Source: a bacterium (GTDB taxonomy: Bacteria; Armatimonadota; Chthonomonadetes; Chthonomonadales; CAJBBX01). Taken from it: DNA of 40,631 nucleotides. Location of the stretch: the NCBI GenBank assembly GCA_021811565.1, contig JAJZOL010000130.1, forward strand, positions 1 through 40,631. Direction: 5' to 3'. A model generated the notes under the pieces. It worked only from the letters and a program-made list of their open reading frames with translations, was not told where the DNA came from and did no database searches. The position numbers were made by a program, and so were the translations under genes. Below are positions 15,877 through 24,645 of the stretch, piece by piece; within the stretch, counting starts at the first letter, position 1; the number at the start of each line of letters is the position of its first letter.

Positions 15877-16662
15877 ATGCGTGCACTTTACACCGCCGCC
15901 ACCGGTATGATGGCGCAACAATTTAATTTAGACGTAATCGCCAACAACCTCGCCAACGTAAACACAAACGGCTTCAAGGGCAGTTCCGCTGAATTTCAGG
16001 ATCTGTTGTATCAATACAACCAGATTCCGGGAGCCATTAACGCTAATGGCGGACAAATGCCCACCAGTTCACAAGTGGGGCTTGGCGTGGGACAAGGCAC
16101 CACCACACAGATTTTCAATCAAGGCACTATCCAGTCCACCGGAAACCCCTATGATCTTGCGATAAAAGGGGACGGTTTTTTCAGCGTCCTTATGCCGGAC
16201 GGCACAACGGCTTACACTAGGGATGGCTCCTTAACTCTCGATTCCCAAGGACGACTCACCACCGTGGATGGTTACCCCATTCAACCCGAAATCATCATTC
16301 CGCCCGACAACACCTCCGTAACCATTGCCAGCGATGGCACGGTCAGCGTAATGCGAGCCGGTCAAACAAACGCACAGCAAATTGGACAGATACAGCTTAC
16401 TCGCTTTATTAATCCGTCAGGATTGCTGAACTTGGGTGGAAATCTCTATCGAAACACCGCTGCATCGGGAGACCCTGTCACGGACGTTCCAGGGCAAAGC
16501 GGATTGGGCACGATACTGCAAAACTCGCTGGAAACATCGAACGTGCAGATTGTCGAAGAGATGATTAAGATGATTACCGCGCAACGCAGTTACGAGACGA
16601 ACTCCAAAGCGATACAGACCGCCGATCAGATGCTCTCTGACGCAAACAATCTTAAACAGTAG
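15877..16662 (+). CDS. flgG: Flagellar basal-body distal rod protein FlgG
   Basis: FlgG forms the distal rod of the flagellum, outside the cytoplasmic membrane. At 261 residues it has the usual family length. It opens with MRALYTAATGMMAQQFNLDV, then IANNLANVNTNGFKG. It has the central NPYDLAIKGDGFFSVLMPDG and a further TAYTRDGSLTLDSQGRL motif, and closes with the C-terminal helix VEEMIKMITAQRSYETNSKA. FlgG is secreted by the flagellar export apparatus without a cleaved signal, and none is present. CAGGAG precedes the ATG by 7 nt. It is followed at once by flgA. Confidence 0.95.
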   Translation: MRALYTAATGMMAQQFNLDVIANNLANVNTNGFKGSSAEFQDLLYQYNQIPGAINANGGQMPTSSQVGLGVGQGTTTQIFNQGTIQSTGNPYDLAIKGDGFFSVLMPDGTTAYTRDGSLTLDSQGRLTTVDGYPIQPEIIIPPDNTSVTIASDGTVSVMRAGQTNAQQIGQIQLTRFINPSGLLNLGGNLYRNTAASGDPVTDVPGQSGLGTILQNSLETSNVQIVEEMIKMITAQRSYETNSKAIQTADQMLSDANNLKQ

Positions 16663-16696
16663 TCCCCGGACAAAGTATCACGGATTGGAGGAGAGT

Positions 16697-17644
16697 ATGC
16701 GAATCATTCATCTTATCACATTAATAACTTTATGCATGAATACGGGAAAAAGCGCCCCTCAAGCGATTGTGACAATCCAGCCAAACAACATGGTCTCCGG
16801 CATGTCATTCACCCTTGGGGACATAGCACTGATCACCACTAAGGATGCGACGCTACAACAGAAACTGGCGGCGGTTGTAATCGGCGTTTCGCCGCTCCCA
16901 GGGTTCAGCAGGGATCTTTATCATTCGGACATCACATCGAAATTGTTGATGAACCATTTCATTCTTAAGGATTTGCAGATAAACTACCCTCCCGAAATTC
17001 ATATCACTCACGGAGGACTGTCGATCTCTTCCGATATGATGGTGCAAACTGCGCTTTCGGTATTGACACCGCTTTTGCCTCCCAACGCCACGGTGACCCC
17101 GATCCAAAAACCGATGGCAAGCATTGTCAATATGGGGCAAACCAAGATCGTTACGGGCGCACCTAAAATCGGCGATGATGAAACCCTTGCCACCGTGCCG
17201 GAAACCATACAAGTGGATGGACAACCGGTTCGCTCCATGGATATCGTTTTCCGTATCCATCAAGACATCCCCGTCGTAGTGGCAGCCAAAACGATCATGC
17301 CCCATACCGTGATCACTTCCGACATGGTGGCATTGGGGACCATTTCGTCCCCTAATCCCGACATCATCCAAGATATGGGTTCCATCATTGGAAAGCGTTC
17401 CACGCGGTTAATCATGCCCGGGGCGCCGATCTTATGCGGAGCCGTGGAGAAAAACAACGTCATCACTCCCGGAGCCAAGGTAAACCTTATTATCTCGGAG
17501 GGTGGCATTAAAATCACGTGTCCCGGTCTCGCAAGAGCATACGGAGCCGTGGGCGATACGATCCGAGTCTATTCCACCGAAACGCGCAAGGAGCTTACGG
17601 GCGTGGTTATAGACAATCAAAACATTCAGGTTGAAGGGGACTAA
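16697..17644 (+). CDS. flgA: Flagellar P-ring assembly chaperone FlgA
   Basis: FlgA is a periplasmic chaperone for assembly of the FlgI P-ring. The 315-residue product starts with a short signal peptide (MRIIHLITLITLCMNTGKSA). Its C-terminal half carries the SAF-like fold typical of FlgA: IPVVVAAKTIMPHTVITSDM, then RLIMPGAPILCGAVE and GVVIDNQNIQVEG at the end. I chose ATG 16697 because GGAGGAG sits just before it and because the signal peptide then starts properly; an upstream in-frame TTG lies inside that ribosome binding site. The stop codon is separated from the flgH ATG by one base, so the two are probably translationally coupled. Confidence 0.88.
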   Translation: MRIIHLITLITLCMNTGKSAPQAIVTIQPNNMVSGMSFTLGDIALITTKDATLQQKLAAVVIGVSPLPGFSRDLYHSDITSKLLMNHFILKDLQINYPPEIHITHGGLSISSDMMVQTALSVLTPLLPPNATVTPIQKPMASIVNMGQTKIVTGAPKIGDDETLATVPETIQVDGQPVRSMDIVFRIHQDIPVVVAAKTIMPHTVITSDMVALGTISSPNPDIIQDMGSIIGKRSTRLIMPGAPILCGAVEKNNVITPGAKVNLIISEGGIKITCPGLARAYGAVGDTIRVYSTETRKELTGVVIDNQNIQVEGD

Positions 17645-17645
17645 T

Positions 17646-18266
17646 ATGAAAAACATCAGTTTGCGCATAATCACATTTTATTTGGCGTTTTGCGTTCCTG
17701 TATTGATATCTCAGCCATGCAGTTCGCAGACAAGCGGGAAAACCACGCCCAACGGCTCACTATGGAGTTCAAGCTCACGGGGTTTGGCGGCGGATTGCAG
17801 AGCGCATAAAGTGGGTGATCCCATCACCATCATGGTGCAGGAATCCTCCACGGCATCCTCCACCGCCTCCACGAAAACTAGCAAAAGCGAATCCTACGCT
17901 TTCAACGGGCTGACAGGCGGATTGCATGGTCTATTAGGGCCATTGGGAAGTTCCGATTCATCTAGCTTGGATGGGTCAGGACAGACGAGCAGAAGCGGTT
18001 CTCTCATTACGACCATGTCCGCCGTGGTGAAGAAGGTGCTGCCTAACGGTGATTTGATGATTCAAGGCACCCGCCTGATCACAGTCAACAAGGAGAAGGA
18101 GAACATTGTTCTCACAGGAGAAGTGCGCCCGCAAGACATTTCTCCGAACAACACGGTCTCTTCGGTCTCACTCGCGAATGCCACCATTACGTATCAGGGC
18201 AAAGGACCTGTCTCCAAACAAACGCACGGCGGATTGCTAAGTCGATTATTCGGTTGGTTATTCTAA
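17646..18266 (+). CDS. flgH: Flagellar L-ring protein FlgH
   Basis: FlgH forms the ring that carries the flagellar rod through the outer membrane. The 206 residues include an N-terminal signal, then GSLWSSSSRGLAADCRAHKV, VGDPITIMVQESSTASSTA, a Gly/Ser-rich loop, VLPNGDLMIQGTRLITVNKE and RPQDISPNNTVSSVSLANA, all typical of FlgH. FlgH is usually a lipoprotein, but the only early Cys follows Gln-Pro (LISQPC), which is not a canonical lipobox. Either the lipid anchor is absent or the signal is unusual. GAAGGGG lies 5 nt before the ATG. Its presence with FlgI indicates a diderm envelope. Confidence 0.9.
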   Translation: MKNISLRIITFYLAFCVPVLISQPCSSQTSGKTTPNGSLWSSSSRGLAADCRAHKVGDPITIMVQESSTASSTASTKTSKSESYAFNGLTGGLHGLLGPLGSSDSSSLDGSGQTSRSGSLITTMSAVVKKVLPNGDLMIQGTRLITVNKEKENIVLTGEVRPQDISPNNTVSSVSLANATITYQGKGPVSKQTHGGLLSRLFGWLF

Positions 18267-18296
18267 GTGAAAAAGTAATTAAGAGGTTATACGGAT

Positions 18297-19403
18297 ATGA
18301 AACGCGCTTCATACCTTCTCTATATCGTATGCGTTTTGCTACCCTCCATCTGCTTCGCTCAGGTGCGGGTCAAAGATATCGCGGGAATCCAGGGTGCAAG
18401 AAACAACCAACTGGTGGGTTACGGATTGGTGGTTGGTCTTGAGGGCACCGGTGATAGCAATAGCACCATCTTCACCGCGCAATCCGTGGTGAACACGCTT
18501 GAGCGACTTGGGGTGAACGTGCCTCAAAATACTGTAAAGGTCAAGAACGTGGCGGCGGTTTTGGTTACCGCCACGTTACCTCCTTTTGTTAAGAATGGCA
18601 CCCAGATTGATGTCACGGTAAGCTCTCTTGGCGATGCGCGCTCTTTGCAAGGAGGCACACTAATCCAAACACCACTGCTTGGGGCCGACGGGCAAGTTTA
18701 TGTTGTGGCGCAAGGTCCGATATCCATTGGCGGCTTCAATTACAGCAGCGGCGGATCAAGCGTCCAAAAGAATGCAGTGAACGTGGGGCGAATTCCGCAA
18801 GGAGGGATTGTGGAGAAGGAGGTTCCCACCTCTCTCACTCAAGGGGATGGAAACACGATGGAGGTTACCCTGAACCAGCCGGATTTCACCACTGCGAACC
18901 GTGTTGCGGAAGCCATTCAAACGGCAATGCCGGACACCCATGCCGAGGCACAGGACTCTTACACCATAAAAGTGGATATCCCTCAATCCATGAAGAATAA
19001 TCCCGTGGCATTCATTTCTAAAATCGAAGAGCTAACTGTATCTCCCGACACAATTGCCCGTATCGTTGTGAATGAGAGAACGGGAACGGTCGTAATTGGA
19101 GGCAACGTCAGGATATCCCCATGTGCGATCGCGCATGGCAACATCCAAGTAAGCGTTACGAACACGCCGGTAGTTGCCATTCCTCCGCCCTTCAGCAAGA
19201 ATGGAAAGCCTGTGATTTTACCTCAAAAGAGTACGCAAGTGACGGAATCCAAAGGGAGTCTCGCCTTACTGCACGCCAATCCGACGGTGGACGACCTTGT
19301 CAAAGCGTTAAACAAACTTGGAGTGACACCGAGAGATCTCATATCCATTCTACAGGCAATGCACGAGGCTGGGGATATTTCCGCGCAGATAGAGATTCAA
19401 TAG
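18297..19403 (+). CDS. flgI: Flagellar P-ring protein FlgI
   Basis: FlgI builds the periplasmic ring around the rod, in the peptidoglycan layer. The 368-residue product has a signal peptide (MKRASYLLYIVCVLLPSICFA), a mature start at QVRVKDIAGIQGARNNQLVG, and the family hallmarks GYGLVVGLEGTGDS, VKNVAAVLVTATLPPF, GDARSLQGGTLIQTPLLGAD and, near the C-terminus, VDDLVKALNKLGVTPRDLI followed by ILQAMHEAG. Length matches the family. Its predicted chaperone FlgA is encoded two genes upstream. Confidence 0.95.
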   Translation: MKRASYLLYIVCVLLPSICFAQVRVKDIAGIQGARNNQLVGYGLVVGLEGTGDSNSTIFTAQSVVNTLERLGVNVPQNTVKVKNVAAVLVTATLPPFVKNGTQIDVTVSSLGDARSLQGGTLIQTPLLGADGQVYVVAQGPISIGGFNYSSGGSSVQKNAVNVGRIPQGGIVEKEVPTSLTQGDGNTMEVTLNQPDFTTANRVAEAIQTAMPDTHAEAQDSYTIKVDIPQSMKNNPVAFISKIEELTVSPDTIARIVVNERTGTVVIGGNVRISPCAIAHGNIQVSVTNTPVVAIPPPFSKNGKPVILPQKSTQVTESKGSLALLHANPTVDDLVKALNKLGVTPRDLISILQAMHEAGDISAQIEIQ

Positions 19404-19436
19404 GTATGACCACTCGCCTAATTGGAGGTTGGAAAT

Positions 19437-19763
19437 ATGAGCACCATTAATGGCGTTTCATTAAATGTTCCACTGGCGTCTTCGCCCGCAGCCATCAACC
19501 AATCCAATTCCTTGGGGGTACCCAAAGTAAAGGATAAAAAACTAATGAAGGCTTGCACGGAGATGGAGGGATATTTCGTCGGGATGCTACTGGATGAGAT
19601 GCAAAAAAGCGTTCCCAAGGACCCCATGATGGGAACAGGGAACCAAGCGTCGATTTACCAAGGAATGTTCGACCAGGCGATAGGCAACGAGATCGGAAAA
19701 AACGGCTCATTTGGGATCGCCGATATGTTATACAAAGAGTTCTCTTCGAATTTAGGAAGGTGA
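19437..19763 (+). CDS. flgJ: Rod-binding protein, FlgJ N-terminal type (no muramidase domain)
   Basis: The 108 residues correspond to the rod-capping half of FlgJ: KKLMKACTEMEGYFVGMLL, DEMQKSVPKDPMMGTGNQAS and YQGMFDQAIGNEIGKNGSFG are typical. The C-terminal peptidoglycan hydrolase domain of enterobacterial FlgJ (about 313 residues in total) is absent, as in many non-enteric phyla, so a separate lytic enzyme must open the cell wall for the rod. I chose ATG 19437, preceded by GGAGG at 8 nt. An in-frame TTG at 19422 falls inside that site. Confidence 0.88.
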   Translation: MSTINGVSLNVPLASSPAAINQSNSLGVPKVKDKKLMKACTEMEGYFVGMLLDEMQKSVPKDPMMGTGNQASIYQGMFDQAIGNEIGKNGSFGIADMLYKEFSSNLGR

Positions 19764-19767
19764 CGAA

Positions 19768-20295
19768 ATGGCTGAAACGACTAAAAACTTGAGCGTAGAG
19801 GTTCGAAAGCTAATTCGTGTGCTGCAAAGGGAGTGCGATACCGGTGGGAAATTGATATCCGAAGGGAAACTGCTAACGGACGCATTGCTCAAGCTTAATC
19901 ACGGACAAGTGGAGGTGATTCAAGTTCGGATGAATATTATTCACCGTCACCAGGAGATTCTGGAGGCGGAACGCCTTCAGATCGCAAGAAACGTTGCGAT
20001 TCTATCCGGACTAATGAACGAGCGGGACACCGCCATTCCCCCGTTATCACGATTGATGAAACAACTCTCCCAGCCGGAAGCGAAGCGTTTGGGCACGATA
20101 CGAGAGGATATCATCAAAACCAACACGGAGCTTAAGGCGATGAATGAGAGGAACAGAGCACTCATCCAAAACGCCATCGAATACATTCGATACACGATGC
20201 AGTATCTTTCCAACGCCGCATTGCAACCGGCGAAATACGGGATAAATCCTAACGCATTGATCAAACCCGTTTTTTACTTGGATCAGCGATGCTAA
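19768..20295 (+). CDS. flgN: Flagellar export chaperone, FlgN-like
   Basis: FlgN keeps the junction proteins FlgK and FlgL export-ready in the cytoplasm. This 175-residue protein is almost all helix: an N-terminal hairpin (VRKLIRVLQRECDTGGKLIS), a long coiled region with QVEVIQVRMNIIHRHQEILE and a C-terminal helix with NAIEYIRYTMQYLS. Its place directly before flgK and flgL, the usual neighbours of flgN, is the main reason for the name, because FlgN sequences diverge strongly. It starts 4 nt after the flgJ stop with GGAAGG upstream. There is no flgM between flgJ and flgN, where it is found in many genomes. Confidence 0.75.
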   Translation: MAETTKNLSVEVRKLIRVLQRECDTGGKLISEGKLLTDALLKLNHGQVEVIQVRMNIIHRHQEILEAERLQIARNVAILSGLMNERDTAIPPLSRLMKQLSQPEAKRLGTIREDIIKTNTELKAMNERNRALIQNAIEYIRYTMQYLSNAALQPAKYGINPNALIKPVFYLDQRC

Positions 20296-20316
20296 TCCAC
20301 AATCGCGGAGAAGAAA

Positions 20317-21723
20317 ATGTCTAATTCATTTCTGGGAATAAATACGGCGGGATCCGCATTGATCGCAAATCAGGCGGTGTTGGATGTGATCAGTCAAAAC
20401 GTATCTAATGTGAACACACCCGGCTATTCACAGCAAACCGCTAATCTCACTCAAATGCCGCCATACACCGATTCGGGAGTCGCTTTCCAATCCACACAAA
20501 TCGGGACAGGGGTGCAGGTAAGTTCCATCACTCGCGCCACGGACGAATTCGTCACGCAGAGGTTGCTGAGCGCCACCTCCAACCAGTCTCAATCCAACCA
20601 ATTGGAAACAACCCTTAACGAGGTTCAGGGTTTGTATAACGAACCTGGAACGAATGGTCTTTCGAATTTAATGAACACGTTTTTCACATCATTTCAAACG
20701 CTTGCCACGAATTCGGAGGATAGCGGGATACGAACCACGGTCATTTCCAACGCACAAGCCATGACGGGGATGTTCAACAGCGTGAGCACGGGTTTGACCA
20801 ATATGACCACAAATTTACAGGGGACCATCCAATCCACTATAACCCAGGCGAACAATTTGGTCGGTCAGATCGCTAAACTGAACCAACAGATCATGGATGG
20901 AGTGGTGAATGATACGCATCCAAACGACCTTATGGACCAGAGAGACCAGCTTATTTCGCAACTGGGCAATTTGGTTGGCGTAACTACTTCCCAGGAATTG
21001 AGTCCTTCTGGACAGCCGAACGGAATGGTGGATGTCTACATTGGCGGAATGTCCATCGTGCAGGGGACTCAGTCGTACAAAATTCCAACTCAAACCGAAA
21101 CGATTAACAACCAGCCCTATTTGGTGAACGAAGGAACGCCTGTACAGATAAGCGGCGGAACCCTGGGTGGCATGGTCCAATCGATCAATCTTATAGCCGG
21201 ATATCAATCCAATTTGGATACGATCGCATCCTCGCTGATAACCCAGGTGAATCAACTGCACTCAAGCGGTTACGGGTTGGATGGTGAAACGGGATTGAAT
21301 TTTTTCACTGGGACAAATGCGGCGACGATACAAGTCAATCCCCAATTGGTTTCCAACCCGAACGCCATAGCAGCGGCGACTCCCCCCGCAGCCGGACAAT
21401 CCGTGTCAGCCTCGAACGGCGATAACGCAAGTGCGATCTCAAATCTAGCCAACACGCCGATTTTCGGCAATAATAGCATTCTTCAACAATATAACGCAAA
21501 TATCACGAAGATCGGAGCGGACGCCCAATCTTTTACGAATGATTATAACAACCAAACGCAAATTGTCCAGCAGTTACAGAGCATGCAGAGTTCCGTTAGC
21601 GGCGTCAATATCGACGAACAGATGACGAACATGCTTCAATACCAACGATCTTATCAAGCTGCGGCGGAAATGGTCACCAATATTAACTCCATGTTGGACA
21701 GCCTTTTATCCATGGTCCAGTAA
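20317..21723 (+). CDS. flgK: Flagellar hook-associated protein 1, FlgK
   Basis: FlgK is the first hook-filament junction protein. The 468 residues begin with the D0/D1 helices (NSFLGINTAGSALIANQAVL, then ISQNVSNVNTPGYSQQ). A central domain contains NDLMDQRDQLISQLGNLVG and GQPNGMVDVYIGGMSIVQG, and the C-terminus is the matching QMTNMLQYQRSYQAAAEMVT helix and IDEQ motif. Near both ends it is classical; the middle is shorter than in Salmonella (553 residues). It starts 21 nt after flgN and precedes flgL, the second junction protein, by 14 nt. Confidence 0.95.
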   Translation: MSNSFLGINTAGSALIANQAVLDVISQNVSNVNTPGYSQQTANLTQMPPYTDSGVAFQSTQIGTGVQVSSITRATDEFVTQRLLSATSNQSQSNQLETTLNEVQGLYNEPGTNGLSNLMNTFFTSFQTLATNSEDSGIRTTVISNAQAMTGMFNSVSTGLTNMTTNLQGTIQSTITQANNLVGQIAKLNQQIMDGVVNDTHPNDLMDQRDQLISQLGNLVGVTTSQELSPSGQPNGMVDVYIGGMSIVQGTQSYKIPTQTETINNQPYLVNEGTPVQISGGTLGGMVQSINLIAGYQSNLDTIASSLITQVNQLHSSGYGLDGETGLNFFTGTNAATIQVNPQLVSNPNAIAAATPPAAGQSVSASNGDNASAISNLANTPIFGNNSILQQYNANITKIGADAQSFTNDYNNQTQIVQQLQSMQSSVSGVNIDEQMTNMLQYQRSYQAAAEMVTNINSMLDSLLSMVQ

Positions 21724-21737
21724 GCGGAGGGTAAACG

Positions 21738-22631
21738 ATGAGAATATCAACAAATATGATGTTGAACGATACATTGAACAACGTGGAAACATCCTATCAA
21801 AACTATGTGGACGCTCAACAGTCGCTTGCGACCGGCAAGAAACTAAACCAGCCTTCCGATGATCCTGCAGGTACATCACAGGCTCTCTCATTGGAGGAAT
21901 CCTTGGGGCAACTCACTCAGTACGCGCAGAATATGAACACGGCGAACTCCTTCATGGAGAATACCGACACTGCGTTGGCGAGCGTCACCAACCTGATTCA
22001 GCAAGCGCGCAGTCTGGCGGTGCAGAGCGCATCGGACACCGTATCGAACGCACAGCGCCAGAATCTTGCCTATCAGATCAACACGATCATCCAGCAAATT
22101 GGAGCATTGGGGAATTCGAAGGACGGATCGAGATATCTTTTCGGAGGTCAAAAAGCGACCACGCCGCCTTTTACCGTATCAAACGGCTCCTACGTATATC
22201 AGGGCGGTACGGTAGCGAACGGCAACGCCAATCTCACAGTGGACATCGGACAGGGCGAGAGCATCGTCACCAATGTCACCGGTGATCAAGTCTTCACCGG
22301 TGTTTTAAGCACGCTCACCCAACTTTCAAATGACATGACGAACAACAATTTGACAGCCATTTCCAACACGGACTTGGCGAACTTGGATTCCAATTTGTCG
22401 AACGTCACCCAGGCGAGAGCGATGCTCGGGGCGAATGTACAGCGTATAAACAGCTCGCTGGAGCGAAATAGCGCGGTGCAGGAGAATTTTACAAACCTTC
22501 TGTCACAGGTTCAGGATGTGGACATTAGCCAGGCTGCGGTGCAGTTGCAATCTTCGCAACTGGCATATCAAGCCGCTCTCACTGCGACATCGAAAGGGTT
22601 TCAACAGAGTCTGTTGGATTACATCAAATAA
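21738..22631 (+). CDS. flgL: Flagellar hook-associated protein 3, FlgL
   Basis: FlgL links FlgK to the flagellin filament. This 297-residue protein has the flagellin-like N-terminus (MRISTNMMLNDTLNNVETSY, then QSLATGKKLNQPSDDPAGTS), a central KDGSRYLFGGQKATTPPF stretch typical of FlgL, and a C-terminal helix ending VDISQAAVQLQSSQLAYQA. The family is usually about 300 residues. GGAGGG lies 6 nt before the ATG. fliW and csrA follow, an arrangement also known from Bacillus and several other phyla. Confidence 0.94.
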   Translation: MRISTNMMLNDTLNNVETSYQNYVDAQQSLATGKKLNQPSDDPAGTSQALSLEESLGQLTQYAQNMNTANSFMENTDTALASVTNLIQQARSLAVQSASDTVSNAQRQNLAYQINTIIQQIGALGNSKDGSRYLFGGQKATTPPFTVSNGSYVYQGGTVANGNANLTVDIGQGESIVTNVTGDQVFTGVLSTLTQLSNDMTNNNLTAISNTDLANLDSNLSNVTQARAMLGANVQRINSSLERNSAVQENFTNLLSQVQDVDISQAAVQLQSSQLAYQAALTATSKGFQQSLLDYIK

Positions 22632-22704
22632 CACAAGTGAATAATAAATACTTCCAGATCAACACACCAGGAATTAGTAAATACATATTTGAAAGGTCAC
22701 GCAT

Positions 22705-23181
22705 ATGATAACGACCAATTTAGAGAGGGAAATGAAAGTGAACACCTCACGATTTGGTGATATATCCGTCGAGGAATCGCTCATCATCACAATGCCTGAT
22801 GGAATGATCGGCTTCGAGGATTGCAAACGCTTCGTAGTAATGCATCAGGATCCCGACAACCCTTTGAAATGGTTTCAATCCCTTGATGATGGTGCATTGG
22901 CGTTTCCCATCATCAACCCTTGGGCTTTTAAAAGGGATTACAGCCTTTCCATTTCGGATGCGGACGCTGACTTTTTGCACATGGACGAGGACACTCCGAA
23001 AATCGTCTTTGTCGTCGTTACAGTGCCCAGGAACAATCCCGCCGCGATGACAGCCAATCTTTTGGGGCCGATTGTGATAAATCCGTTGAGAAAAATAGGA
23101 AAACAGGTAGTTTTATCGGATGAAAGATATACCACACGACACGGTATCATGGAAGAGATTCATATGAGAAGCAACCATTAA
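22705..23181 (+). CDS. fliW: Flagellar assembly factor FliW
   Basis: FliW binds flagellin and, when free, binds and inactivates CsrA, coupling flagellin translation to filament assembly. The product shows the family features [57 protein letters not shown] and, near the C-terminus, [25 protein letters not shown] lies 8 nt before ATG 22705. An internal ATG at 22732 begins MKVNTSRFG, which is where most FliW proteins start, so the first nine residues are doubtful. The next gene is csrA, its functional partner. Confidence 0.93.
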   Translation: MITTNLEREMKVNTSRFGDISVEESLIITMPDGMIGFEDCKRFVVMHQDPDNPLKWFQSLDDGALAFPIINPWAFKRDYSLSISDADADFLHMDEDTPKIVFVVVTVPRNNPAAMTANLLGPIVINPLRKIGKQVVLSDERYTTRHGIMEEIHMRSNH

Positions 23182-23240
23182 AATCTGATGGTACAATATA
23201 CGTACTAATGGCTGCTCATATACGCCATGGAGGGCATACG

Positions 23241-23489
23241 ATGCTGGTACTTACTCGTAAACCGGACCAAAGCATCATGGTTGGAGAGGATATCGAGATA
23301 ACCATACTTGAGGTGCGGGGGGAACAGGTTCGCATAGGAATTCGAGCCCCGAAATCCGTCATGATCCATCGCAAAGAGGTTTATGAACAGATCGAGGAGG
23401 AGAATCGGTCCGCAATCATATCCAATCCCGATGTGTTACCCAATCTGGATGACCTGGTGACCAAAAAGAGTGCAGAGAACCCTGTTTGA
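23241..23489 (+). CDS. csrA: Carbon storage regulator CsrA
   Basis: CsrA is a small dimeric RNA-binding protein that blocks translation at GGA motifs; next to fliW its main target is expected to be flagellin mRNA. The start is [20 protein letters not shown] and the second RNA-binding strand is [20 protein letters not shown], both highly conserved. At 82 residues it carries a longer acidic tail than the 61-residue E. coli protein, as many FliW-partnered CsrA proteins do. I chose ATG 23241 because GGAGGG lies 6 nt upstream and all CsrA proteins begin here. Its stop lies inside a terminator stem. Confidence 0.95.
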   Translation: MLVLTRKPDQSIMVGEDIEITILEVRGEQVRIGIRAPKSVMIHRKEVYEQIEEENRSAIISNPDVLPNLDDLVTKKSAENPV

Positions 23490-23512
23490 TAAAAGGTTTC
23501 AATCAGGGTTCT
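23476..23512. terminator. Bidirectional terminator between csrA and the PfkB kinase gene
   Basis: AGAACCCTG (23476-23484) and CAGGGTTCT (23504-23512) form a perfect 9-bp stem over a 19-nt loop. The hairpin overlaps the last codons of both convergent genes, whose stops are 9 bp apart. Confidence 0.6.
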
Positions 23513-24566
23513 TCTCCTTATTGTTCCATAGGGATGAATCCAAGAGGGAGAGTATCTCTTCCTCGGAGGCCGTTCCGGTCGTACCAAGCTTACGTATCGT
23601 CACTCCCGCGCATAAATTTCCCACCTCGGCAGCCTCGATCGGCGAGAATCCGCTAGCCAAAGCGCTGACAATTCCGGATGTGGCGCTATCACCCGCCCCG
23701 CAAATATCTATCATTCCCTCGTACCGAATCGCCTTCGCATGGTTCGCCTCTCCGTTTACCGCCACCCAGATGCCATTCTCTCCTGAGGTCAGAAATACCG
23801 GCGTCGATTTCAATGAACTGATGGCAGTCGCGATATCCTTGTCTGATTCGTACTCGTCCCTCGCTCCTTCACTCCTTAAGACCTCCAACGCCTCGCTACG
23901 ATTCGGCTTAAGGACGATATTCGTAAACTCCCCTATCCTCCTTCGTGAATCGGCGAAGAAGATCGTATCCGGATATTTCTTCGCCATATCCGATAACGCT
24001 TCTCTGACTCTGTCGGATATCACTCCGCAGTTTCTCTCCTCCACCTGATCGGATATAATAACCGCATTCGGAATTCTCCATCCATGCCTTCCCGATAACT
24101 GCTCGTTTAGAAGCGCAATGATTTGCTCCTCCATCGGTTCCGTCAAAGGGGTGCGGTTCTTTACATCCAAGCGCTCCATCTCCACTTCCACACCATTGAT
24201 AACACGCATCGGTTTCATGTACGTGGGTGTGTGTGTGAAGGGAAATCGCAACAGCGAATCGGTATTGACACCCATCTCTTGGAGCCTTGCATTCAGTTCA
24301 TACCCCTCCCCATCGTCTCCTGCGATCCCTACCGCCCGAATCTCCCCCACACCAAGAGCATGAAGGTTGTTCACCACCGTGCCCGCCGCGCCGGGGCTGC
24401 AACGAATTTGAACCACCTGTCTCGCCTCCAGCCCAGTCTCCACGGATATCTCCGACAACCGGGGATCGGTAACAAAATATTTATCAAGGAAAAAATCTCC
24501 AACCATGATGACGGATAAATTTCTGATTTTATGAAACAGTTCGGATAAACGCTCTTTCGTTAACAT
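23499..24566 (-). CDS. PfkB-family sugar kinase, RfaE/HldE domain-I-like
   Basis: This 355-residue ribokinase-fold kinase would phosphorylate a sugar or sugar phosphate with ATP in the cytoplasm. PfkB signature 2 is DICGAGDSATSG, with the catalytic base Asp 293. The start (VIMVGDFFLDKYFVTDPRLS) and the region RCSPGAAGTVVNNLHALGV match the heptose-7-phosphate kinase (HldE/RfaE domain I) branch better than fructokinases. The nucleotidyltransferase half of HldE is missing, and no other heptose gene is nearby, so the substrate is open. GAGGG precedes the ATG. It is convergent with the flagellar run and shares its terminator. Confidence 0.8.
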   Translation of the reverse strand: MLTKERLSELFHKIRNLSVIMVGDFFLDKYFVTDPRLSEISVETGLEARQVVQIRCSPGAAGTVVNNLHALGVGEIRAVGIAGDDGEGYELNARLQEMGVNTDSLLRFPFTHTPTYMKPMRVINGVEVEMERLDVKNRTPLTEPMEEQIIALLNEQLSGRHGWRIPNAVIISDQVEERNCGVISDRVREALSDMAKKYPDTIFFADSRRRIGEFTNIVLKPNRSEALEVLRSEGARDEYESDKDIATAISSLKSTPVFLTSGENGIWVAVNGEANHAKAIRYEGMIDICGAGDSATSGIVSALASGFSPIEAAEVGNLCAGVTIRKLGTTGTASEEEILSLLDSSLWNNKEKNPD

Positions 24567-24588
24567 GGCGCCCTCGGGATAAATTTGA

Positions 24589-24615
24589 AACGCCCGACCT
24601 CGTCGGTCAGGCGTT
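24589..24615 (-). terminator. Hairpin terminator between a small gene and the PfkB kinase gene
   Basis: AACGCC plus GACC on one side pair with GGTC plus GGCGTT on the other, a 10-bp stem with one C/A mismatch. The stem runs into a T-rich tail on both strands. It lies after the small - strand gene at 24646-24831 and before the kinase ATG. Confidence 0.55.
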
Positions 24616-24645
24616 TTGTGTTTGAATGATTATACTCTGTAGAAA

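Noticed and set aside
19764-20316. Calling flgM in or near the flgN gene
   Set aside because: The 175-residue helical product is too long for FlgM and lacks its C-terminal sigma28-binding pattern. The gaps on either side are too short for a gene.
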